NCBI GenBank assembly: GCA_964554415.1
Contig: CAZKON010000007.1
Span: 1 to 36,098 of the forward strand
From: JAGVXD01 sp964554415
Lineage (GTDB): Archaea; Nanobdellota; Nanobdellia; Pacearchaeales; GW2011-AR1
Length of the DNA: 36,098 nt
Direction: 5' to 3'
Under the pieces are notes generated by a model, which did no database searches, had not been told where the DNA came from, and saw only the letters and a program-made list of their open reading frames with translations. Positions within the stretch are counted from its first letter, which is position 1, and each line of letters starts with the position of its first letter. Shown here piece by piece: positions 30,571-36,098 of this stretch. Position numbers and translations under genes: made by a program.

Positions 30571-31659
30571 TTAAGTAATTTCACCGCTTGCTACGAGCTG
30601 TTTTTTGTTATACAACACGAGCTTTTGCCCTGGAGCAACTGCTTCCTGCGGTTTTGTGAAGATAAAACTATACCCAGAACCGCGCTTGATAAGAGTTCCT
30701 GCGTGAAGTTGGCCGAGATGACGGATTCGTGCCTTAAGTTTTGAAGGTATTTTTTCTTTCTTATTTATTTTGTGGAATTTAGATAGTAAGATTGTTTTTG
30801 TGAGCATCGCAGGGTGATTTTCAGGAGCGAGCGTAATCTCATTTTTCTTTATTTTTTTTGAGACTATGTAAAAGCGAAAACTTTCCATACATCTTGGTTT
30901 TTTGATAGCTATTCCGATATTCTCTCCGGCTTTCTGGCCGATAGTATAAAAGAAAATTCCTCTGTGCGTGCCAATGATTTTTCCTTCAGTGTCTCTAACG
31001 ATTCCCTGTTTTTCAGGTATACGTTGTTTTAGGAACTTTTGCATGTTCTGTTTCCCTACAAAGCAAATGCCTCTGGTGCCTTTTTTGTTCCAGTTAGGAA
31101 ATTTATTTTCTTTGGCAATTGTGCGCACTTTTTCCTTGGTTAAAGAACCTAGCGGGAAGCATGCGTGCTGTAAGTCCTTTTGCGTAAGGTCTGCGAGAAA
31201 ATATGACTGGTCTTTCTTCTTATCTTTTCCTTGCCAGAGCTTGAAGCCGCGAAATGTTCTTTTTATACGTGCATAGTGTCCTGTTGCTATGTATTTAGCC
31301 CTATTTTCTTTCGCGGCTTTCCAAAGAAATGGGAATTTTATTATTGTGTTGCAGAGTATGTCGGGATTTGGAGTTAAGCCTTTTTTATAACCTTCAAATA
31401 AAGGGTTTATTATATTTTTTTTATATTCTTTTTCGTAGTCCAGTGTAATTAACTTGATTTTAAGCATTATTGCTATTTTTTGTGCGCTTTTTAGCTCTTC
31501 AATCCAAGCACATTCGCCAGTGAGCTTGTTTTTTGTGTCTGAAAAGCTTTTTATAAACGCTCCTATCACTTCATAACCTTTTTTCTGAAGAAGCAGGGCA
31601 GCTACGCTGGAATCAACTCCTCCTGACATACCAAGAAGCACTTTCTTTTGAGCTTTCAT
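30571..31659 (-). CDS. mnmA: tRNA-specific 2-thiouridylase MnmA
   Basis: MnmA puts sulfur on U34 of tRNA for Lys, Glu and Gln. The PP-loop SGGVDSS is at residues 12-18, the first catalytic Cys is C103 (NPDILCN) and the second is C199 (GICFVGK); QSYFLADL, the FYTIGQ central domain motif and the C-terminal barrel follow. Length 362 is normal. I start at MKAQKK (31659): its TATA (ATTAATATAC, minus strand) is about 25 bases away, and a longer frame would run over the divergent gene. MnmA is a bacterial enzyme; most archaea use NcsA-type proteins, so it was probably acquired. Confidence 0.94.
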   Translation of the reverse strand: MKAQKKVLLGMSGGVDSSVAALLLQKKGYEVIGAFIKSFSDTKNKLTGECAWIEELKSAQKIAIMLKIKLITLDYEKEYKKNIINPLFEGYKKGLTPNPDILCNTIIKFPFLWKAAKENRAKYIATGHYARIKRTFRGFKLWQGKDKKKDQSYFLADLTQKDLQHACFPLGSLTKEKVRTIAKENKFPNWNKKGTRGICFVGKQNMQKFLKQRIPEKQGIVRDTEGKIIGTHRGIFFYTIGQKAGENIGIAIKKPRCMESFRFYIVSKKIKKNEITLAPENHPAMLTKTILLSKFHKINKKEKIPSKLKARIRHLGQLHAGTLIKRGSGYSFIFTKPQEAVAPGQKLVLYNKKQLVASGEIT

Positions 31660-31692
31660 AAGTTTTATAATGTACCTGTATATTAATAGTTT

Positions 31693-31911
31693 ATGGCAGA
31701 AAATGTTCATACTGGTGGAGTAATGCAATTTCGTCATGAAGGGGGAGTCGGAAAACTTGATGATGAGAGGAAAGCTTTACTTGAGCAGGGCTACAGAGAG
31801 GCTGATGAGAGGAAGAGGAAGGAGAAGAAAAGAAAGAGAATTATGTGGGCTATCCTTGCATTATTTCTCCTGATACTTATTATTGCTTTAGTTTATTTCT
31901 TTTTACGGTAA
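31693..31911 (+). CDS. small tail-anchored membrane protein, 72 residues
   Basis: The first 48 residues are polar and charged (FRHEGGVGKLDDERKALLEQ, then READERKRKEKKRKR), followed by one hydrophobic helix (IMWAILALFLLILIIALVYFFL) at the very end. A lysine/arginine-rich patch just before the helix predicts that the N-terminal part stays in the cytoplasm. It is divergent from mnmA, with a TATA box TTTTATAATG about 26 bases before the ATG. Function unknown. Confidence 0.65.
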   Translation: MAENVHTGGVMQFRHEGGVGKLDDERKALLEQGYREADERKRKEKKRKRIMWAILALFLLILIIALVYFFLR

Positions 31912-31920
31912 AATCTCTTT

Positions 31921-32023
31921 ATAGGAAAAGAAATTAATTTTCGTACTTTTCTTTTCCTATCCTTCAGGAACTTTCAGTTCCTGAAAGCACTCAAGGATTA
32001 GTAAATCCTTGATGTATCGAGTG
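31921..32023. repeat. row of three hairpins
   Basis: ATAGGAAAAGAAA (31921-31933) pairs exactly with TTTCTTTTCCTAT (31948-31960), 13 bp. TTCAGGAAC (31963-31971) pairs with GTTCCTGAA (31977-31985). CAAGGATT-AGTA-AATCCTTG (31992-32011) sits inside CACTC / GAGTG. The stretch 31912-32121 has no gene. It may be the structured 3' end of the small membrane protein mRNA or a separate RNA. Confidence 0.55.
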
Positions 32024-32063
32024 AAAAACTTCCGAAAACTTATTTCCCTCGATATAACTAAAG

Positions 32064-32089
32064 CAGCAATTTGCTGAATTCTTTTTTTT
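32064..32089 (+). terminator. terminator-like hairpin with T8 run
   Basis: CAGCAA and TTGCTG form a short stem, followed by AATTC and eight T. It would end transcripts that come from the hairpin region to its left. Confidence 0.5.
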
Positions 32090-32121
32090 GGATGAAAATT
32101 ATTGAGTTATGGAATGGAATA

Positions 32122-32194
32122 CGTCCCCTGGAGGACTCGAACCTCCGACCCCATGATTAACAGTCACGTGCTCTACCTGCTGAGCTAAGGGGAC
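32122..32194 (-). tRNA. tRNA-Asn (anticodon GTT)
   Basis: On the minus strand the cloverleaf has acceptor GTCCCCT / AGGGGAC, D arm GCTC / GAGC with AGCAGGTA, anticodon stem CGTGA / TCATG with loop CTGTTAA (anticodon GTT), and T arm GGAGG-TTCGAGT-CCTCC. The discriminator is G and no CCA is encoded. A TATA-like TTTTTAAATAACG lies about 25-30 bases upstream. Confidence 0.96.
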
Positions 32195-32260
32195 ACGGTC
32201 GTAAGAGATAAAAACGTTATTTAAAAGTTCCGACTGGGACTTTTTAGCCAAAGAAGTTTA

Positions 32261-32386
32261 TTTCAAATTGAGTTCAATACCCCGCAGCTTGCTGCGCCCA
32301 ATTTGAAGTTAGAGATTTCCGTCTCGAAGCCGAGCGTAATACCCCATCAGCTTGCTGTGGGGATAGCGAAGGCTTAGGAAATCTCT
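32261..32386. repeat. composite double-hairpin repeat, copy 3
   Basis: Stem 1 is TTCAAATTG / CAATTTGAA (copy 1 has TTCAAACTG / CAGTTTGAA, a two-sided change). Stem 2, AGAGATTTCC / GGAAATCTCT (32311-32320 with 32377-32386), equals copy 1. Two AATACCCC...CAGCTTGCTG units and a T-rich tail are present. It lies just upstream of the tRNA-Asn promoter on the other strand. Confidence 0.75.
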
Positions 32387-32416
32387 TTATTTTTGGTTAT
32401 GTCGGGGGTCGACGGA

Positions 32417-32590
32417 AACCACACCGCATCAAGAATCAGCAAATGTCAAGAATGCGAACGCGGAGCATTCTTGAGGTCAGTGAGTGGTTCTTGACACTAA
32501 GAGAATCTCCGATCATCAAAAATCTTTGATTCTTAAATGCATTCAAGAACAGAAGTTCTTGGTGTCTCAAGGCACATCGAAATTGGAGGG
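32417..32590. ncRNA. candidate structured RNA region
   Basis: The gene-free stretch 32387-32787 contains nested inverted repeats: AACCAC (32417-32422) with GTGGTT (32484-32489) around TCAAGAATGC / GCATTCTTGA (32446-32455 with 32465-32474), then ATCAAA-AATC-TTTGAT (32515-32530) and CAAGAAC-AGAA-GTTCTTG (32544-32561), with CTCCGAT and ATTGGAG closing the latter two. It does not match archaeal SRP RNA or RNase P RNA motifs that I know. The strand and whether it is transcribed are unknown. Confidence 0.35.
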
Positions 32591-32787
32591 TTATTCAAAG
32601 CTTCTTATATACTAAGATTTAGGTGTTGCTTTTTGTTGGGGGCACAGAGTTGTCGTTTTTAAGTGAGACAGTTTAAAAAAGAAGCGTTTGTCTTTTTTTA
32701 GTGACTCGGTATATAAAATTACATGTATGAAAAAATATCGGTTCCAGATATCAATTAATATATAAAGAACAATAATCTGTTTTATTT

Positions 32788-32961
32788 ATGAGAGCGCAGA
32801 CTGTTGCAATGGCAGTACCTTGCAGACGGTGCGGTGCACTTTTTGACCTAAGCTATGACCTTGCTCAATATGGAGAAGGCATGGCTGTTGAGGAAGTGAT
32901 GCGCGCACTGCGCACGAAGCAGATTGCGAAAACTGCCCTTTGTTGGGATTGCAGATCCTAA
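32788..32961 (+). CDS. small zinc-ribbon-like protein, 57 residues
   Basis: A 57-codon ORF from ATG 32788 has two CxxC pairs, C12/C15 (PCRRCG) and C52/C55 (LCWDCRS), at either end of a helical stretch (GEGMAVEEVMRALRTKQIAKT). A TATA box TTAATATATAAAG about 28 bases before the ATG supports a leaderless gene. The paired cysteines suggest one zinc ion. The family is not recognised; a nucleic-acid or protein-binding role is possible. Confidence 0.65.
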   Translation: MRAQTVAMAVPCRRCGALFDLSYDLAQYGEGMAVEEVMRALRTKQIAKTALCWDCRS

Positions 32962-33036
32962 CAAGACTATTTTTATTTATTTTTCATTCTTAGAAAGAGA
33001 TTTTTTATGTGAGTTTGTTGTCATAAGATTTATAGT

Positions 33037-33122
33037 GAAAGACGTTAATTCTTCTTCACAATCGTACGTCTTTCCCTTGATACCTAACGACCAAACGAGG
33101 AAAGATTAAGGTCGTTAGGTAT
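33037..33122. repeat. two perfect inverted repeats before uppP
   Basis: GAAAGACGT (33037-33045) pairs with ACGTCTTTC (33066-33074), and ATACCTAACGACC (33080-33092) pairs with GGTCGTTAGGTAT (33110-33122), 13 bp. The second arm ends in the uppP TATA region (TATATTA, about 33120), so it could be an operator or a terminator of a short upstream transcript. Confidence 0.5.
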
Positions 33123-33148
33123 ATTAAGCAATCTTCGCGTGGATTCAC

Positions 33149-33922
33149 ATGGAACTTCTTATTGCATTGATGCTTGCTGTTGTGCAGGGAATAGCAGAAT
33201 GGTTTCCTGTTTCAAGCTCGGGGCATCTTGCATTATTAGAACTGTTTTTTGATTATGAAGGGGGTTTGTTTTTCGGAATTGTTCTGCATTTTGGGACATT
33301 GATGGCAGTGTTTGTTTATTTTGGGCGGGACATAACAAATATACTGAGAGAACTTCTATCTTTACGCTTTCAAACACCTGACGGGCGACTTGGAGTTCTG
33401 CTAATTGTTGCAAGCATTCCTGCTGCAATTTCCGGATTTTTATTGCGTGCGATTATTACGCAGATTTCTGGCAACCTGAGCATGCTGGCTCTTGGGTTCT
33501 TAATCACAAGCATTGTTTTACTTATTGGCTCCGCCGCCCCAAAACAAACTAAGAGGCGCATGAGCATTGGAGGGGCTTTGCTTATCGGATGTATGCAGGT
33601 ATTTTCTTTATTTAGAGGAATTTCACGAAGTGGCACTACTATTGCTGCTGGTCTGCTGGTTGGCTTGCCTGAGAAAGAGGCTGTGAAGTTTTCTTATCTG
33701 CTTTCTGTGCCTTTTATTCTTGGCGCAAATTTAATTTCAGTTGGAAACCTGACGCTTCCTAGTGAGCTGCTTTGGGCAACACTGCTCACTTTTGTTGTAA
33801 GCTTGTGCGTTATGCATTTTTCTTTTACATATGTGCTTAACAGAAGAGAAAATTTGATATGGATTGCGGGATATGTATTATTATTGGCATTGGGGATTGG
33901 GGCTTTTGTTCTTTTTTCTTGA
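33149..33922 (+). CDS. uppP: undecaprenyl-diphosphatase-like protein (UppP/BacA)
   Basis: UppP removes a phosphate from polyprenyl diphosphate so that the lipid carrier can be used again. The 257-residue protein is highly hydrophobic with about eight membrane segments. Both active-site motifs are clear: QGIAEWFPVSSSGHL (E17, S22-S24, H26) and RGISRSGTT (R160). In an archaeon the carrier would serve protein or lipid glycosylation. A TATA box about 26 bases before ATG 33149 makes it leaderless; a 13-bp inverted repeat lies on its upstream side. Confidence 0.93.
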   Translation: MELLIALMLAVVQGIAEWFPVSSSGHLALLELFFDYEGGLFFGIVLHFGTLMAVFVYFGRDITNILRELLSLRFQTPDGRLGVLLIVASIPAAISGFLLRAIITQISGNLSMLALGFLITSIVLLIGSAAPKQTKRRMSIGGALLIGCMQVFSLFRGISRSGTTIAAGLLVGLPEKEAVKFSYLLSVPFILGANLISVGNLTLPSELLWATLLTFVVSLCVMHFSFTYVLNRRENLIWIAGYVLLLALGIGAFVLFS

Positions 33923-33936
33923 CGATTTATTCCACA

Positions 33937-33977
33937 ACTGCTTTAATTCCTTTTATTCCTGCAGCAATAGCTTCTTC
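33937..33977 (-). pseudogene. C-terminal gene remnant, copy A
   Basis: The minus strand reads EEAIAAGIKGIKAV, then VE and a stop. The 41-base unit matches 35432-35472 without gaps at 30 positions, and the encoded residues match more closely than the bases. Both copies end two codons later at a stop. Each lies 10-20 bases before the TATA box of a plus-strand gene. Confidence 0.4.
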
Positions 33978-34000
33978 TACACACAGAAAAGTTTAAATAG

Positions 34001-34017
34001 TATGTATTTAATACATA
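34001..34017. promoter_or_regulatory. inverted repeat at the ATPase gene start, possible operator
   Basis: TATGTAT-TTA-ATACATA lies between the TATA box (GTTTAAATAG, 33991-34000) and the ATG at 34022, over the expected transcription start. Confidence 0.45.
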
Positions 34018-34021
34018 ATGT

Positions 34022-35407
34022 ATGGTAAACATACAATTTATCGGGCGAGAAGACGAGCTTACTCAACTTCAGGAGATTTCTAAGAAAGATTTCTTCTTGA
34101 TTGTAAGGGGCAGAAGAAGGATAGGAAAGACTCTGCTTTTGCGGAAAGCATTGGGAAACGCTGCGTACATTTTTGTCTGGCCAGACAAATCCTTAGACTG
34201 GATTCTTGAGCAAATATCCAACGAGCATCATCTGCCGAGATTTAAGACATTTGGTTCTCTTTTAAGCTATTTGTTTGAGCAGAACACAACCATTATTATA
34301 GATGAATTTCAAAATTTTCTTAATATAGATGCATCTGTTTACGGGGAAATACAGGAGGTCATAGATAAGAGAAAACAGGAGAAAATTTTTTTTCAATTGG
34401 TTGTTGCAGGCTCAAGCTATTCTTTAATGAATAAAGTATTTAATGACTCTGCTTCTCCGCTTTACGGAAGAAAGACGCACGAAATAGTTTTAAGTAATTT
34501 AGATATCTGCAGTTTATTTGAAGAGCTCAAAATCTCTTTGGATGAATTTATTGAGCTTTGGTCTGTTTTCGAAGGGGTTCCCTATTACTATGAGCTTATT
34601 GAACTCAAGAAAACAACGCAAGACGCGCTTTTTACATTGGTCCTCTCAGCGCAATCTCAACTGAAAGAAGAAGGAAAGGCGATTTTATCTGTTGAGTTTG
34701 GAAAAGACTCCAGGACTTATAACACCGTGCTGACTGCTATCGCTGAAGGAAAAACAAAGCTGAATGAGATTGCAAGCTTGTTTGACAATAAGAAGAATGA
34801 AGTCGTTAAGTACCTTGAGCTTCTGAGGAAGGATTTCAATTTGGTTAAAAAAACTACTCCTCTCACCGAGAATCCAAGAAAGTCCAGGATGGGGCGATAT
34901 GAGATTTATGATAATTTTCTTTCCTTCTGGTTTTACTTTTATGATAAGAATCGTGCTTACATAGAGCAAGAGCGATTTCTTGAGCTTCGGGCATTTTTTG
35001 ACAGAGAATTCAAGAGTTATGTGGGAAAGAAATTTGAAAAATTTGTGATAGAGTTATTAAAAGCGAAGCATCTTTTGTCCGAATTTGGTTTTCAAAGCAT
35101 TGGAAAACAGTGGGGGAGATGTGAAGCGGGAACGTATGAAATCGATATTTTGGCAACGAACGAGCTGGGAGATGCCTTGTTCGGAGAGTGCAAGTGGTCT
35201 GAGAAGGTCAATGCTTTGGCTGTTTTACACGAGCTTGCTCTCAAATCAGATCATGTTGCGTGGAAGAAGGGGAGCAGAAAGGAAGTTTTTGCGGTCTTTG
35301 CAAAATCGTTTTCTAAGAAAGTGAATGAGTTTAAAGGAAGGAATGTATATTGCTTTGATTTGAAGGACTTGACGCGGGGGATACGGAAGAAAGGTAAGCA
35401 AGATTAA
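34022..35407 (+). CDS. archaeal ATPase with C-terminal nuclease-like domain (DUF234 type)
   Basis: 461 residues. Walker A is RGRRRIGKT (residues 29-37), Walker B is IIIDEFQ (D94, E95), and the AAA-like ATPase of the archaeal PF01637 type covers the first 220 residues. A winged-helix region follows (KTKLNEIASLFDNKKNEVVKYL), then a C-terminal domain with EIDIL (D375) and GECKW (E389, K391), the D...ExK pattern of PD-(D/E)XK nucleases as in DUF234. These proteins are common in archaea and of unsettled role. Leaderless start, with an inverted repeat over the start site. Confidence 0.9.
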   Translation: MVNIQFIGREDELTQLQEISKKDFFLIVRGRRRIGKTLLLRKALGNAAYIFVWPDKSLDWILEQISNEHHLPRFKTFGSLLSYLFEQNTTIIIDEFQNFLNIDASVYGEIQEVIDKRKQEKIFFQLVVAGSSYSLMNKVFNDSASPLYGRKTHEIVLSNLDICSLFEELKISLDEFIELWSVFEGVPYYYELIELKKTTQDALFTLVLSAQSQLKEEGKAILSVEFGKDSRTYNTVLTAIAEGKTKLNEIASLFDNKKNEVVKYLELLRKDFNLVKKTTPLTENPRKSRMGRYEIYDNFLSFWFYFYDKNRAYIEQERFLELRAFFDREFKSYVGKKFEKFVIELLKAKHLLSEFGFQSIGKQWGRCEAGTYEIDILATNELGDALFGECKWSEKVNALAVLHELALKSDHVAWKKGSRKEVFAVFAKSFSKKVNEFKGRNVYCFDLKDLTRGIRKKGKQD

Positions 35408-35431
35408 GGTGCATATCTTCGTTATCCAATA

Positions 35432-35472
35432 ACCGCTTTAATCCTTCTGATTCCCGCTGCGACTGATTCTTC
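35432..35472 (-). pseudogene. C-terminal gene remnant, copy B
   Basis: The minus strand reads EESVAAGIRRIKAV, then IG and a stop; the frame stays open further back (KFSEHR) until it enters the toxin gene region. It is a direct repeat of copy A at 33937-33977, so the ATPase gene lies between two relics of one gene family. The source family is not certain. Confidence 0.4.
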
Positions 35473-35517
35473 CCTGTGTTCTGAAAATTTTATATATCCG
35501 TAAGAGTTATTTATTGT

Positions 35518-35775
35518 ATGTACACTTTTGTTGTGGCAAACACTAAGACTGAAAAAAGACTGCGTGATTATATTTCTTTGAGGAACGATGTTAAGTATAA
35601 ACTCGATAGACTGAGTATTGAGCCTCGGAAGGCAAATGGGGCACATCTGCTGCATGGAACATTTGTGGGAAAATGGGCTTGTTGGCTTGGCTCAAATATT
35701 CGCATGATTTATATTATTGATGATAAGCAAAGGAAAATTATTATCTTGGCAGTCGGGAGTCATAAGATTTATTAG
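35518..35775 (+). CDS. RelE/ParE-like toxin
   Basis: 85 residues with the RelE-fold pattern: a helical start (KTEKRLRDYISLRNDVKYKLDRLSIEP), a middle strand pair (AHLLHGTFVGKWACWLGSNIRMIYIID) and a last strand IIILAVGSHKIY ending in a His/Tyr-containing tail, as in YafQ/RelE-type ribosome-dependent mRNases. A TATA TTTATATAT at about 35490 precedes the ATG by about 25 bases. The likely antitoxin is the next gene, on the opposite strand; stops abut with no gap. Confidence 0.78.
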   Translation: MYTFVVANTKTEKRLRDYISLRNDVKYKLDRLSIEPRKANGAHLLHGTFVGKWACWLGSNIRMIYIIDDKQRKIIILAVGSHKIY

Positions 35776-36003
35776 TTAATATTTGAACTCTTTGAGCTTC
35801 TTCTTTTTGATGTTTTTCTCGCTGAGCCTCATTTGGGCCATGAGGTCTATGTCTTCAAGAATTTCTTTTTCTTCTAATCGTCTTATTTTATCTCTAATTG
35901 CTTCTCTGATAAACTCTGTTTTCGTCATGTAGTGATGTTTCTGCATCACTTTTTCTATTGCTCCAAGGAAATTCTCTTCGATTTTTAGGCTCACGTTCTC
36001 CAT
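35776..36003 (-). CDS. ribbon-helix-helix antitoxin
   Basis: 75 residues. The N-terminal MENVSLKIEENFLGAIEKVMQKHHYMTKTEFIREAIRDKIRRL pattern is a ribbon-helix-helix DNA-binding fold, and the C-terminal basic tail would bind a toxin. It faces the RelE-like gene tail to tail. The minus-strand promoter has a TATA CTTAAATAC (36028-36037), and repeats of the form ACTTAATAC / ACTTAGTAATAC lie between it and the ATG, as expected for autoregulation. The remaining bases to the window end show no gene. Confidence 0.78.
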   Translation of the reverse strand: MENVSLKIEENFLGAIEKVMQKHHYMTKTEFIREAIRDKIRRLEEKEILEDIDLMAQMRLSEKNIKKKKLKEFKY

Positions 36004-36098
36004 GTATTACTAAGTGGTATTAAGTAGTATTTAAGATTTGTGTTCTTGTTATGTCAACTTGCCAATGTAACAAATAGCCTTGCTGGATAATCCTTTAT

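Noticed and set aside
32387..32787. SRP RNA or RNase P RNA gene
   Set aside because: None of the conserved motifs of either RNA that I know could be found on either strand.
32924..33109. 61-codon plus-strand ORF
   Set aside because: It starts inside the 57-residue zinc gene in another frame and crosses a 9-bp inverted repeat; no promoter or ribosome site fits.

Overview
The window looks like a chromosome segment of an AT-rich archaeon, most likely a DPANN lineage of the Woesearchaeota/Pacearchaeota type (lineage is inference). Signs of archaeal origin seen directly are AT-rich TATA boxes about 25-27 bases before most start codons (mostly leaderless genes, with a minority of strong Shine-Dalgarno genes such as ftsZ), archaeal/eukaryal-type glycyl-tRNA synthetase, a TFS/RpoM-like zinc ribbon protein, TrmB, HTH_10 and four tandem Lrp/AsnC-type regulators, VapBC and RelE modules, and Fic proteins. 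MnmA and UppP are bacterial-type genes.

Layout. 1-3400: a TrmB-like C-terminal fragment, two paralogous Fic proteins, a composite hairpin repeat, and a short 57-residue gene with a strong ribosome binding site. 3438-10431: glycyl-tRNA synthetase; a divergent cyclodipeptide synthase overlapping a GNAT acetyltransferase, bracketed by two tandem-Lrp regulators; two unknown proteins; a ZIP metal transporter. 10473-10651: two alanine tRNA genes, anticodons GGC and CGC.

10641-21187: what I read as two integrated elements in tandem at the 3' end of tRNA-Ala(CGC). The 11-base core CGGCGGGTCCA occurs at 10641, 18598 and 21177. The first element (about 8 kb) carries a tyrosine integrase, a membrane-anchored coiled-coil protein with a nuclease-like C-terminus, a possible restriction-enzyme fragment, a TrmB regulator, a DpnI-like methyl-directed restriction enzyme, a small unknown gene, a decayed AbrB antitoxin, an RNase HIII/zinc ribbon/PIN fusion and a HEPN protein. 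The second element (about 2.6 kb) is a decayed relative holding a broken copy of the coiled-coil nuclease gene, a tandem-Lrp gene and a RelBE-type toxin-antitoxin pair.

21188-36098: an HTH_10 regulator followed by an unusual SDR gene, with matching 14-base inverted repeats at both promoters; a third Fic protein; a metallo-beta-lactamase-fold hydrolase; ftsZ; an unknown gene; a fourth tandem-Lrp regulator; vapBC; nitroreductase; a TFS-like protein; mnmA; tRNA-Asn; a small zinc-ribbon gene; uppP; an archaeal ATPase with a C-terminal nuclease-like domain; and a convergent RelE/RHH toxin-antitoxin pair. Long intergenic stretches at 29846-30153, 31921-32590 and 33037-33122 are rich in inverted repeats, including two further copies of the composite hairpin repeat.

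The strongest leads are the RNase HIII-PIN fusion next to a HEPN protein, the DpnI homologue with Gln replacing the catalytic Glu, the tandem elements at tRNA-Ala, the cyclodipeptide synthase/GNAT pair, and the composite hairpin repeat with compensatory base changes. All family names come from motif recognition by eye; no database search was run.
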